From assembly GCA_934446285.1 (NCBI GenBank), contig CAKSEI010000099.1, positions 1 to 6,009 on the forward strand: a stretch of 6,009 nucleotides of DNA, in the 5' to 3' direction. Each line of letters starts with the position of its first letter. Position 1 is the stretch's first letter. Shown in pieces: positions 1 to 5,737 of this stretch. The position numbers were made by a program, and so were the translations under genes. The stretch is from an uncultured Eubacteriales bacterium. Its GTDB lineage: Bacteria; Bacillota; Clostridia; Oscillospirales; CAG-272. The notes beneath the pieces are model-generated. The model made no database searches, was not told where the DNA came from, and was given only the letters and a program-made list of their open reading frames with translations.

Positions 1-16
1 ATACGGACGTTTTTTT
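1..16 (+). terminator. Possible 3' end of an upstream rho-independent terminator
   Basis: A run of seven T (10-16) follows the GC-containing stretch ACGGACG at the left edge. This is what the 3' arm and U-tract of an intrinsic terminator would look like, with the 5' arm lying outside the window. It fits with a fresh promoter beginning at 27. The hairpin itself cannot be seen, so this is inference only. Confidence 0.3.
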
Positions 17-26
17 CAAGTAAGTA

Positions 27-55
27 TTGAAAAGAAATCTTAAATGTTGTATAAT
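27..55 (+). promoter_or_regulatory. SigA-type promoter for the small membrane protein and glyS
   Basis: A -35 box TTGAAA (27-32) and a perfect -10 box TATAAT (50-55) are separated by the ideal 17 bp. Transcription should start near 61-63, giving a leader of only about 15 nt before the ATG at 77. This rules out translation from the in-frame ATG at 44, which lies upstream of the start point between the two boxes. It also leaves no space for a T-box or other riboswitch ahead of glyS, unless glyS has another promoter. Confidence 0.8.
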
Positions 56-76
56 AAAAACAGTACGGAGGTCACA

Positions 77-244
77 ATGAACGGTATAAAAAATTTTGCG
101 ATATCATTTATCGTTTCACTGATAATTTTCGGTCTTATCTCGTTTATAATCGTAAAACTCGCATGGCCGAGCACAAAACGGACGGTAAAAATGTCTTCAT
201 CCGATACAAAGGTAAGCGATACCGTAACGACACCGACGGAATAA
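77..244 (+). CDS. Small single-pass membrane protein, function unknown
   Basis: A 55-residue protein. It has a short N-terminus (MNGIKNF), one strongly hydrophobic segment at about residues 7-28, then a basic stretch (KLAWPSTKR) and a hydrophilic Ser/Thr/Asp-rich tail. By the positive-inside rule the tail may be cytoplasmic, but both flanks carry Lys, so topology is unsure. The ATG at 77 is chosen because GGAGG (67-71) sits 5 nt upstream and the earlier ATG at 44 lies inside the promoter. The gene ends in a tandem stop (TAATAA), and glyS begins 34 nt later with no terminator between, so the two are probably cotranscribed. I do not recognise a family. It could be a genuine small protein or the surviving N-terminal anchor of a longer degraded gene. 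The strong promoter and ribosome binding site favour a real gene. Confidence 0.7.
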   Translation: MNGIKNFAISFIVSLIIFGLISFIIVKLAWPSTKRTVKMSSSDTKVSDTVTTPTE

Positions 245-278
245 TAAAATCAGACCACAGAAATTTAGGAGAAAATAT

Positions 279-1673
279 ATGAAAGCCCAAGAAAAAACAA
301 TGGAAAAAATCGTTGCGCTTTGCAAAAACAGAGGCTATGTGTATCCCGGCTCGGAGATATACGGCGGACTTGCGAATTCGTGGGACTACGGTCCGCTCGG
401 CGTTGAATTCAAAAACAATGTAAAGCGCGCTTGGTGGAAGAAATTCGTACAGGAGAATCCGTACAATGTCGGACTTGACGCAGCCATACTTATGAACCCG
501 CAGGTATGGGTGGCATCGGGTCACGTAACTACCTTCAACGACCCGCTCATCGACTGCAAGGCGTGCAAAATGCGTCACCGCGCCGACAAGCTCATCGAGG
601 ACTGGTGCAAGGAGCAGAACGATACCGAGACAAACGTCGAGGCTATGACAAACGAGGATATGGTCGCTTTTATTCGCGAAAAGCAGATACCGTGTCCCGG
701 CTGCGGCAAAAGCGACTTTACCGATATACGAAAGTTCAACCTCATGTTCAAGACTCATCAGGGCGTTACCGAGGACTCGTCGACTGAGGTATATCTGCGC
801 CCCGAGACGGCACAGGGTATTTTTGTCAACTTTAAGAATATACAGCGCACGACAAGACGCAAAGTGCCTTTCGGCGTTTGCCAGATCGGTAAAAGCTTCA
901 GAAATGAAATAACTCCCGGTAACTTTATCTTCCGCATACGTGAGTTTGAACAGATGGAGCTTGAATTCTTCTGCAAGCCGGGGACGGACCTTGAATGGTT
1001 CGACTATTGGCGCAGCTATTGCCGCGATTTCCTCGTAAATCTCGGGCTTGAGGAGAGCAGCCTGCGTCTGCGTGATCATGAGAAGGAGGAGCTTGCATTT
1101 TATTCCAAGGCTACAACCGACTTTGAATTTCTCTTCCCGTTCGGGTGGGGCGAGCTTTGGGGCGTTGCCGACAGGACGGACTATGACCTCTCTCAGCATG
1201 CAAAGTTCTCGGGAGAGCCTATGGAGTATTTCGACCCCGAAACAAATGATAAATACGTCCCCTACGTCATCGAGCCGTCGCTCGGAGCGGACCGAGTCGC
1301 TCTTGCTTTCCTATGCAACGCGTATGACGAGGAGCAGGTAGGAGAAAATGATACGCGAGTCGTAATGCATCTGCATCCCGCGCTCGCTCCCGTAAAGGCT
1401 GCCGTGCTGCCGCTCTCAAAGAAGCTCTCGGACAAGGCAGGTCAAATGTACACCGAGCTCTCTAAGAAATTCAATGTCGAGTTTGACGAGTCCGGCTCTA
1501 TAGGCAAGCGATATCGCCGTCAGGACGAGATAGGTACGCCTTTCTGCATATGCTACGACTTCGACTCCGAGAACGACGGCTGCGTCACCGTGCGTGACCG
1601 CGACACCATGGAGCAGGTTCGCATACCGATATCCGACGTGGCAAAGTACATAGACGACAGAATGGAATTCTGA
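279..1673 (+). CDS. glyS: Glycyl-tRNA synthetase, single-chain alpha2 type
   Basis: Charges tRNA-Gly with glycine using ATP in the cytoplasm (class II aminoacyl-tRNA synthetase). At 464 residues it matches the usual length of the homodimeric form, not the separate GlyQ/GlyS subunits of the alpha2beta2 form. Visible landmarks are the N-terminal YVYPGSEIYGG (20-30), a probable zinc site built from two CxxC pairs (C93/C96 and C139/C142), LRPETAQGIFVNF (173-185), class II motif 2 with FRNE (207-210) and RIREFEQMELEFF (219-231), motif 3 GADRVALAFL (336-345), and a C-terminal anticodon-binding domain from about 360 with GSIGKRYRRQDEIGTPFC (406-423). The ATG at 279 has AGGAG (267-271) 7 nt upstream; a second in-frame ATG at 300 has no comparable site. 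It probably shares the promoter at 27-55 with the preceding small gene and ends at the hairpin just downstream. No frameshift or missing motif was seen. Confidence 0.96.
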   Translation: MKAQEKTMEKIVALCKNRGYVYPGSEIYGGLANSWDYGPLGVEFKNNVKRAWWKKFVQENPYNVGLDAAILMNPQVWVASGHVTTFNDPLIDCKACKMRHRADKLIEDWCKEQNDTETNVEAMTNEDMVAFIREKQIPCPGCGKSDFTDIRKFNLMFKTHQGVTEDSSTEVYLRPETAQGIFVNFKNIQRTTRRKVPFGVCQIGKSFRNEITPGNFIFRIREFEQMELEFFCKPGTDLEWFDYWRSYCRDFLVNLGLEESSLRLRDHEKEELAFYSKATTDFEFLFPFGWGELWGVADRTDYDLSQHAKFSGEPMEYFDPETNDKYVPYVIEPSLGADRVALAFLCNAYDEEQVGENDTRVVMHLHPALAPVKAAVLPLSKKLSDKAGQMYTELSKKFNVEFDESGSIGKRYRRQDEIGTPFCICYDFDSENDGCVTVRDRDTMEQVRIPISDVAKYIDDRMEF

Positions 1674-1690
1674 ATTTGAAAACAGGCTCA

Positions 1691-1730
1691 CGAGGCGCAC
1701 TCCGAAAGGAAGTGCGCCTCGGTTATATTC
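1691..1730 (+). terminator. Terminator-like hairpin after glyS
   Basis: A perfect 11-bp inverted repeat, CGAGGCGCACT (1691-1701) and AGTGCGCCTCG (1711-1721), begins 17 nt after the glyS stop. The loop can tighten to TCC-GAAA-GGA with a GNRA tetraloop. The tail (GTTATATTC) is only moderately T-rich, so termination may be partial, or the hairpin may mainly protect the mRNA 3' end. Confidence 0.65.
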
Positions 1731-1741
1731 GCCTGACGGTG

Positions 1742-1812
1742 AGTTTAATTGAACTTCGGACAGCGATATTATGCTTCGCATAGCAGTTGTATTGCCTGCG
1801 GCAGTTTAACTT
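1742..1812. repeat. Possible degenerate palindromic intergenic repeat
   Basis: The stretch contains GATATTATGCTTCGCATAGCAG, in which TATGC (1770-1774) and GCATA (1778-1782) pair around a TTC loop. It is bounded by two copies of AGTTTAA (1742-1748 and 1803-1809), and a short CTGC-GGCAG palindrome lies near the right end. GATATT plus N-CTTCG-N hairpin units recur as dispersed palindromic repeats in clostridial genomes as I recall them, so this may be a decayed copy. Only one copy lies in the window, so repetition cannot be shown here. Confidence 0.3.
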
Positions 1813-1828
1813 AAGAATACGATATCAC

Positions 1829-1850
1829 GAAAGCCGGAAGGCTTTCTTAT
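1829..1850 (+). terminator. Short hairpin, possible weak terminator
   Basis: GAAAGCC (1829-1835) and GGCTTTC (1840-1846) form a perfect 7-bp stem with a GGAA loop, followed by TTAT. The T-tract is too short for a confident intrinsic terminator. It could be a back-up to the hairpin at 1691-1721 or part of the neighbouring repeat-like sequence. Confidence 0.35.
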
Positions 1851-1950
1851 CACATTAAAAATTCAAAAAGAATAATAACGCTTCGCGCAAAGCCCCGAAA
1901 TATCACTTTGTCTATAGGCACAGCGAACATCGGTTTTTATCGACGATTAA

Positions 1951-1988
1951 CGGACTCTATCCGAAAGTCCGCGTTTTTTGTGTTTTTA
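1951..1988 (+). terminator. Rho-independent terminator in the glyS-nusB gap
   Basis: CGGACT (1951-1956) pairs with AGTCCG (1966-1971). A CG and six T (1974-1979) follow, then GTG and five more T. Stem plus long U-tract is the classic intrinsic terminator layout. It lies far downstream of glyS and upstream of the nusB promoter, so the transcript it ends is not obvious from the annotated genes. Confidence 0.65.
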
Positions 1989-2034
1989 TGCATGCTCGCA
2001 CTTTCTATGGCATATGAATTTGAAATAAAAAGAT

Positions 2035-2064
2035 AAGCGCACGGCGGGCGGCGGGGCGCTTTTT
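2035..2064 (+). terminator. Terminator-like GC-rich hairpin just upstream of the nusB promoter
   Basis: AAGCGC (2035-2040) pairs with GCGCTT (2056-2061) across a 15-nt G-rich loop, and five T in total follow the stem (2060-2064). An A-rich stretch precedes it (2027-2031), so it could act in both directions. The big loop lowers confidence. It would insulate the nusB operon from upstream transcription. Confidence 0.45.
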
Positions 2065-2067
2065 CTG

Positions 2068-2096
2068 TTGACTTTTACGTCGCAATATATTATAAT
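2068..2096 (+). promoter_or_regulatory. SigA-type promoter of the nusB operon
   Basis: A -35 box TTGACT (2068-2073) and a perfect -10 box TATAAT (2091-2096) are 17 bp apart. The start point should fall near 2102-2104, leaving a leader of roughly 27 nt before nusB. No other promoter of this quality was noticed in the operon, whose genes all overlap, so this one probably drives nusB through tlyA. Confidence 0.85.
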
Positions 2097-2114
2097 TATA
2101 AGGAATAATTATAA
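2090..2114. promoter_or_regulatory. Perfect inverted repeat over the nusB -10 box and start point, possible operator
   Basis: TTATAATTAT (2090-2099) and ATAATTATAA (2105-2114) are exact reverse complements separated by AAGGA. The left arm contains the whole -10 hexamer and the right arm covers the first transcribed bases. Because the left arm lies upstream of the expected start, it would not form an RNA hairpin, so a protein-binding DNA site is the more natural reading. The arms are pure A/T, so chance is a serious alternative. Confidence 0.4.
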
Positions 2115-2129
2115 AGCGAGAAAAATGAC

Positions 2130-2534
2130 ATGAAGAGAAGAGAATGCAGAGAAAGAGCGCTTGAGCTTATTTTTGAGGGTGATTACTGCGCCTTTGAGGA
2201 GCCGGAGAATATTTATGCGCGTGCACTTGAGGTGCGCGGATTTGAAGATGATGAATATGTGAAAAAACTCTTTTTCGGGGTTGCCGAAAAGCACGGCGAG
2301 CTTGATGAGATAATATCGGATAACCTCAAGGGATGGAAGCGGGAGCGTATATCACGCCCCGTTCTTGCCGTGCTGCGGCTCGCCGTCTATGAAATGACAT
2401 ACTGCGGGGTTGCAGTCGGGATAGTTATAAACGAGGCACTTGAGCTTGCGAGAGAATATGACGTAGACTCCTCACCCGCATTTGTAAACGGCGTGCTCAA
2501 TGCGGCAGCGGAGCAAAAGGGCTTAAAGGCTTGA
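2130..2534 (+). CDS. nusB: Transcription antitermination factor NusB
   Basis: In the known family NusB pairs with NusE (ribosomal protein S10), binds boxA RNA and supports rRNA antitermination. The 134-residue length is normal. The N-terminus has the basic helix RRECRERALELIF (3-15). The second half carries the conserved stretches WKRERISRPVLAVLRLAVYEM (69-89, Arg/Leu-rich) and INEALELAREYD (100-111), then the signature SSPAFVNGVLNA (114-125). The start at 2130 is the only one possible, because an in-frame TAA lies at 2112-2114. Its ribosome binding site is poor (GCGAG, 2116-2120), unusual for the first gene behind such a strong promoter. An overlapping ATG-ACA-TGA lies at 2125-2133. The stop overlaps the TTG start of the next gene by 4 nt. 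Confidence 0.95.
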   Translation: MKRRECRERALELIFEGDYCAFEEPENIYARALEVRGFEDDEYVKKLFFGVAEKHGELDEIISDNLKGWKRERISRPVLAVLRLAVYEMTYCGVAVGIVINEALELAREYDVDSSPAFVNGVLNAAAEQKGLKA

Positions 2535-3442
2535 GCACCGTTATCGCCTTTGACACGAGCAATTATACGACCTCCCTTTCCGTAGTAAAGGACGGACGTA
2601 TTACGGAGAACAGGAAAATTCCCGTTCCGGTCAAAAAGGGCGGACGGGGAGTAAGGCAGTCGGACGCGGTTTTTCACCATACGGTAAACCTTGCGAAAAT
2701 TTCACGTGGACTTGAGAAAATCGACTATGACGCGGTAGGCGTATCGGATAAGCCGCGAAATGTTGACGGTTCGTATATGCCGTGTTTTCTCGCGGGAACG
2801 GCGTGCGCGTCGGTGCTCTCGGATACTCTCGGATTGCCCCTCTACCGTTTTTCCCATCAGCAGGGACACGTAAGGGCGGCTCTATACTCGGCAGGAAGGA
2901 GCGAATTATACCGCGAGAGGATAATCGCCTTTCATCTCTCGGGCGGCACTACCGAGATGTTGCTGTGCGACGGCGGCGATATACGCGCCATAGGAGGCAC
3001 GCTTGATATAAGCGCGGGCAAGCTGATAGACAGGACGGGCGTAAAGCTCGGGCTTGACTTCCCGTGCGGAGCGGCGCTTGACGGTCTTGCGCGCAGCGCC
3101 GGAGATATAAAGGTGAAAATCGCCGATAAGGGCTTTTACTGCAATCTCAGCGGCTGTGAAAATACGGTTGACGGAATGCTCGCACAGGGTGAGCCCCCCG
3201 AGATAATTTCCGCATATGTTTTTGCTTGTGTGCGGACGGCGGTAGAAAATATGCTGCGCCGTGCCGCATCCGAGTACGGCTCGCTGCCGGTGCTCTTCTC
3301 CGGCGGGGTAAGTTCGAGCGCGGTTTTGCGCGAATATTTCTCGGCAAAATACGGCGCCCTTTTCGGTTCCCCCGAGTACTGCTGCGACAACGCGGCGGGA
3401 ACGGCGCTTCTCACGGAGGAGGCTCTCAATGCCGTCAGTTGA
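2531..3442 (+). CDS. Divergent TsaD/Kae1-family (peptidase M22-like) protein, role unknown
   Basis: A 303-residue ASKHA-fold protein related to TsaD, which with TsaB/TsaE makes the t6A37 tRNA modification. Matching landmarks are FDTSNYTTSLSVV (7-19), the metal-ligand pair H109/H113 in SHQQGH, HLSGGTTEML (135-144), GGTLDISAGKLIDRTG (155-170), CNLSGCENTV (204-213), FSGGVSSS (256-263) and the third metal ligand D286 in CCDNAAG. It differs from canonical TsaD: it is about 35 residues shorter, the usual CDET loop after ETS is replaced by NYTT, and SGGHT reads SGGTT. It is therefore probably a paralogue, with the true tsaD elsewhere, rather than the t6A enzyme itself. The start is a TTG at 2531 inside TTGA shared with the nusB stop, with AAAAGGG (2515-2521) 9 nt upstream; no in-frame ATG occurs until 2777. 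It overlaps xseA by 14 nt. The label peptidase is historical; no protease activity is implied. Confidence 0.85.
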   Translation: MSTVIAFDTSNYTTSLSVVKDGRITENRKIPVPVKKGGRGVRQSDAVFHHTVNLAKISRGLEKIDYDAVGVSDKPRNVDGSYMPCFLAGTACASVLSDTLGLPLYRFSHQQGHVRAALYSAGRSELYRERIIAFHLSGGTTEMLLCDGGDIRAIGGTLDISAGKLIDRTGVKLGLDFPCGAALDGLARSAGDIKVKIADKGFYCNLSGCENTVDGMLAQGEPPEIISAYVFACVRTAVENMLRRAASEYGSLPVLFSGGVSSSAVLREYFSAKYGALFGSPEYCCDNAAGTALLTEEALNAVS

Positions 3443-4652
3443 AAACAGAGCGGTCTCGGTTTCGCAGGCAGCCATGTATATAAAGAGCAGGCTCGAGACC
3501 GACGCTTTTCTGCGCAATATATGTATAAACGGTGAGATATCGGGCTTCACAAGACAAAGAACCGGGCATCTTTATTTTGACTTAAAGGATGATTCGGCTG
3601 TACTTTCCGCCGTAATGTTCGCGGGAAGTGTGAAATTCCTGCGTTTTGCACCCTCCTCGGGCATGAAGGTCACGGTCACGGGGCGCGTTACCGCATACGA
3701 AAAGGGCAGCAGATATCAGATAATAGTGTCATCGATAGAGCCCGACGGAATAGGCTCGCTGCATCTTGCTTTTGAGCAGCTGAAAAAAAAGCTGGCGGAT
3801 GAGGGGATTTTCGCAGCTGAGCACAAGAGACCATTGCCGAAGATACCTCGCTCGGTGGGAGTTGTTTCATCTCCTACGGGTGCTGTCATACGGGATATAC
3901 TTAATGTGAGTGCGCGTCGCTTTCCTTTTGCCGAAATAGTGCTCTATCCGGCGCTCGTTCAGGGACAGAGAGCGGCGGAGGAGGTGTCGGAGGGCATCAG
4001 GTTCTTTAATGAGAAGCATCGATGCGACGTTATAATAATTGCGCGCGGCGGCGGCTCAATTGAGGACTTATGGCCTTTTAACGACGAGGGACTTGCCCGC
4101 ACGATATATTCATCTGACATACCCGTGGTAAGCGCCGTCGGACACGAAACGGACTTTACCATAGCGGATTTTGCGGCTGATTTGCGTGCACCCACGCCGT
4201 CCGCCGCAGCCGAGATAGTTTTCCCGGATACACAGGAGTTAAAAAATAAATTTCTAAATGTTACAGAGAAGATGAAAAGCTCGCTTTTCGCAAAGTCAAC
4301 GGCGTACCGACTGCGTATTGACTCTCTCGCGGAATGCAGGGCGCTTAAGCGTTCCGAATGCATTACCGACGACAGGCGCATCGCACTTACAGCCTCGGAG
4401 GACAGGCTTGAGCGCAGCTTTGCTTACCTCCTCTCCGTAAAGAAAAGCGCACTCGGTGAGCGCGCGGCACAGCTTGACGGGCGCAGCCCGCTTGCAGCTC
4501 TGAATAGGGGTTATGCCGCTGTGACGGGCGAGAACGGCGGTATGATAGGAAGTGTATCGGAGCTTTTCGTTGGTATGAATATATTACTCAGAATGAAAGA
4601 CGGCTCGGCTCGCGCCGTGGTGAAAGGAGTAGAAAATGGGCGAAAAGAATAA
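3429..4652 (+). CDS. xseA: Exodeoxyribonuclease VII large subunit XseA
   Basis: Catalytic subunit of exonuclease VII, which degrades single-stranded DNA from both ends to short acid-soluble oligonucleotides and acts in repair. At 407 residues it is within the family range. Residues 5-100 form the OB-fold nucleic-acid-binding domain with INGEISGFTRQRTGHLYFDL (33-52). The catalytic domain follows with PRSVGVVSSPTGAVIRDIL (140-158), ARGGGSIEDLWPFNDE (205-220) and VGHETDFTIADFAADLRAPT (237-256) followed by PSAAAE. A helical, charge-rich arm spans about 265-345, and the conserved C-terminal SPLAALNRGYA lies at 353-363. The ATG at 3429 is supported by GGAGGAGG (3415-3422). It overlaps the preceding gene by 14 nt and xseB by 17 nt, which suggests translational coupling of the two subunits. 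Confidence 0.96.
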   Translation: MPSVENRAVSVSQAAMYIKSRLETDAFLRNICINGEISGFTRQRTGHLYFDLKDDSAVLSAVMFAGSVKFLRFAPSSGMKVTVTGRVTAYEKGSRYQIIVSSIEPDGIGSLHLAFEQLKKKLADEGIFAAEHKRPLPKIPRSVGVVSSPTGAVIRDILNVSARRFPFAEIVLYPALVQGQRAAEEVSEGIRFFNEKHRCDVIIIARGGGSIEDLWPFNDEGLARTIYSSDIPVVSAVGHETDFTIADFAADLRAPTPSAAAEIVFPDTQELKNKFLNVTEKMKSSLFAKSTAYRLRIDSLAECRALKRSECITDDRRIALTASEDRLERSFAYLLSVKKSALGERAAQLDGRSPLAALNRGYAAVTGENGGMIGSVSELFVGMNILLRMKDGSARAVVKGVENGRKE

Positions 4653-4857
4653 AAAACCTACATTTGAGGAGTCTCTCGTGCGACTTGAAGACATAGTAAA
4701 AAAGCTTGATAATCCTCAGACTCCGCTCGATGAGTCGATAGAGCTTTTTGAAGAGGGGGTCGGGCTTGTAAAAAGCTGCAACGGTATGCTTGACGAAGTG
4801 GAGAGACGGATAAAAATTATTTCCGACGGCAAGGAGGTTGAGTTTAAAGGTGAGTGA
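4636..4857 (+). CDS. xseB: Exodeoxyribonuclease VII small subunit XseB
   Basis: Small non-catalytic subunit; several copies bind the helical arm of each XseA in the exonuclease VII complex. The 73-residue length is typical. The family pattern is clear: FEESLVRLEDIVKKLDNP (10-27), then LDESIELFEEGVGLVKSC (31-48), two helices joined by the short Pro-containing turn, and a second-helix tail running to about residue 62. The ATG at 4636 has AAAGGAG (4623-4629) 6 nt upstream, inside the xseA reading frame. Its 3' end also carries AAGGAGG (4831-4837), the ribosome binding site for ispA. Confidence 0.95.
   Translation: MGEKNKKPTFEESLVRLEDIVKKLDNPQTPLDESIELFEEGVGLVKSCNGMLDEVERRIKIISDGKEVEFKGE
4831..4837 (+). 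promoter_or_regulatory. Ribosome binding site that decides the ispA start
   Basis: AAGGAGG inside the end of xseB is a full-strength Shine-Dalgarno sequence. Zero spacing to the TTG at 4838 argues against that codon. Spacing of 12 nt to the GTG at 4850 is long but usable. No ATG nearby has its own site. Confidence 0.65.
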
Positions 4858-5737
4858 AGAACTGAAAAAAATCATGGCTCGCGACATAGAGCTGGTAAAT
4901 AAAGCTCTCTGCGAGTATCTGTCGGAGACGGACGCAGATTTTGAAGTGCTTTTTAAGGCGGTTAATTACAGCGTCGATGCGGACGGCAAGAGGATAAGAC
5001 CTTTTCTCACTCTTGAGTTCTGCCGCCTTTTCGCCGGGAATATAAACGATGCTTTGCCTTATGCGTGCGCTGTTGAGATGATACATACCTATTCTCTTAT
5101 TCACGACGACCTGCCGTGTATGGACAATGACAGCATGAGAAGGGGCAAGCCGACAAATCATAAGGTTTTCGGCGAGAGTACGGCGCTGCTCGCAGGCGAC
5201 GCTCTGCTGACGCGCGCTTTCGGTGTTGCGGCGAGTGCTCATCTTCCCGCGAGAAATGTCGTAAGAGCAATGGAAATCCTATCGGAGAAAGCCGGAATGT
5301 TCGGCATGATAGGCGGTCAGCAGATAGATTTGCTCGCCGAGGGGGGACATGGGTGCGACGAGCGCATTTTAAGAAAAATGCACGAAAAGAAAACCGGGGC
5401 TCTGATAGAAGCGGCGTGCAGGCTCGGGGCTAATGCCTCGCGAACGCTTTCACACTCGGCAGAGGATTTGGCAGCAGAATATGCGCGTGCCCTCGGCATG
5501 GCATTCCAGATAAGGGACGATATACTTGATGCCTGCGGCGACCCCGACAAGCTCGGTAAGGACGTTGGCAGCGACAGCGCAAACGGCAAGACTACGTTTG
5601 TCACCCTGTACGGCATGGAGGAGTCTATGCGCCTTGCAGCGGAGTATACGGAGAGGGCGATAGACGTTGTAAAAAAGCAAGACGGCACGGGAGTGCTCGT
5701 CGATTTTGCCCGTGAAATGCTCGTGCGTGACAAATGA
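4850..5737 (+). CDS. ispA: Farnesyl diphosphate synthase (short-chain trans-prenyltransferase)
   Basis: Condenses isopentenyl diphosphate with dimethylallyl and then geranyl diphosphate to give the C15 farnesyl diphosphate, the precursor for undecaprenyl carriers and quinone tails. Numbering from the chosen start, GKRIRPFLTLE lies at 46-56. The first Asp-rich motif DDLPCMD is at 86-92, preceded by HTYSLIH with Tyr five residues before it, the bacterial FPP-synthase arrangement. GESTALLAGDAL is at 108-119, GGQQIDL at 155-161, the second Asp-rich motif DDILD at 223-227, and KLGKDVGSDSANGKTT at 234-249. The length of 295 is typical. Start choice: the GTG at 4850 is 12 nt after AAGGAGG (4831-4837), while an upstream TTG at 4838 directly abuts that site and is too close; the GTG also overlaps xseB by only 8 nt. 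The TTG reading would add four residues. Product chain length is inferred, not proven. Confidence 0.93.
   Translation: MSEELKKIMARDIELVNKALCEYLSETDADFEVLFKAVNYSVDADGKRIRPFLTLEFCRLFAGNINDALPYACAVEMIHTYSLIHDDLPCMDNDSMRRGKPTNHKVFGESTALLAGDALLTRAFGVAASAHLPARNVVRAMEILSEKAGMFGMIGGQQIDLLAEGGHGCDERILRKMHEKKTGALIEAACRLGANASRTLSHSAEDLAAEYARALGMAFQIRDDILDACGDPDKLGKDVGSDSANGKTTFVTLYGMEESMRLAAEYTERAIDVVKKQDGTGVLVDFAREMLVRDK

Larger units (their letters stand above)
1674..2129. other. 456-bp intergenic region without a convincing gene
   Basis: No open frame here has both a ribosome binding site and a plausible protein. The region holds the glyS 3' hairpin, a possible degenerate palindromic repeat (1742-1812), a small hairpin (1829-1846), a strong terminator (1951-1980), a second terminator-like hairpin (2035-2064) and the nusB promoter with its inverted repeat. 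The strong terminator is about 280 nt past the glyS stop, so it serves either read-through from glyS or a separate short RNA starting within 1850-1900. Confidence 0.7.

Noticed and set aside
44..76. Upstream ATG extension of the small membrane protein
   Set aside because: This ATG lies between the -35 and -10 boxes, upstream of the expected transcription start, and has no ribosome binding site, whereas the ATG at 77 has GGAGG at ideal spacing.
144..1199. 351-codon open frame on the minus strand across glyS
   Set aside because: It lies antisense to a clear glycyl-tRNA synthetase, shows no recognisable motif, and its openness follows from the codon bias of the real gene. Its start region overlaps coding sequence with no sign of a promoter.
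1771..1809. 12-codon ORF (MLRIAVVLPAAV) in the intergenic region
   Set aside because: No ribosome binding site upstream, and the sequence is explained by the small TATGC/GCATA palindrome.
1671..2025. 11-bp direct repeat TGAATTTGAAA at 1671-1681 and 2015-2025, as possible attachment or insertion-site duplication
   Set aside because: The first copy includes the glyS stop codon, the sequence is AT-rich and short, and nothing between the copies looks mobile. Chance is the simplest explanation.
2007..2036. 9-codon ORF (MAYEFEIKR) just before the hairpin at 2035, as a leader peptide for attenuation
   Set aside because: No ribosome binding site, no run of a regulatory codon, and the nusB promoter lies downstream of the hairpin, so attenuation of nusB from here makes little sense.
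2906..3550. 214-codon minus-strand frame across the TsaD-like gene and the start of xseA
   Set aside because: Composition is Ala/Arg-rich low-information, and it opposes two genes with clear family motifs. Treated as a shadow.
4838..4849. TTG start for ispA at 4838
   Set aside because: It directly abuts AAGGAGG with zero spacing; the GTG at 4850 gives workable spacing and a smaller overlap with xseB. Kept only as an alternative.
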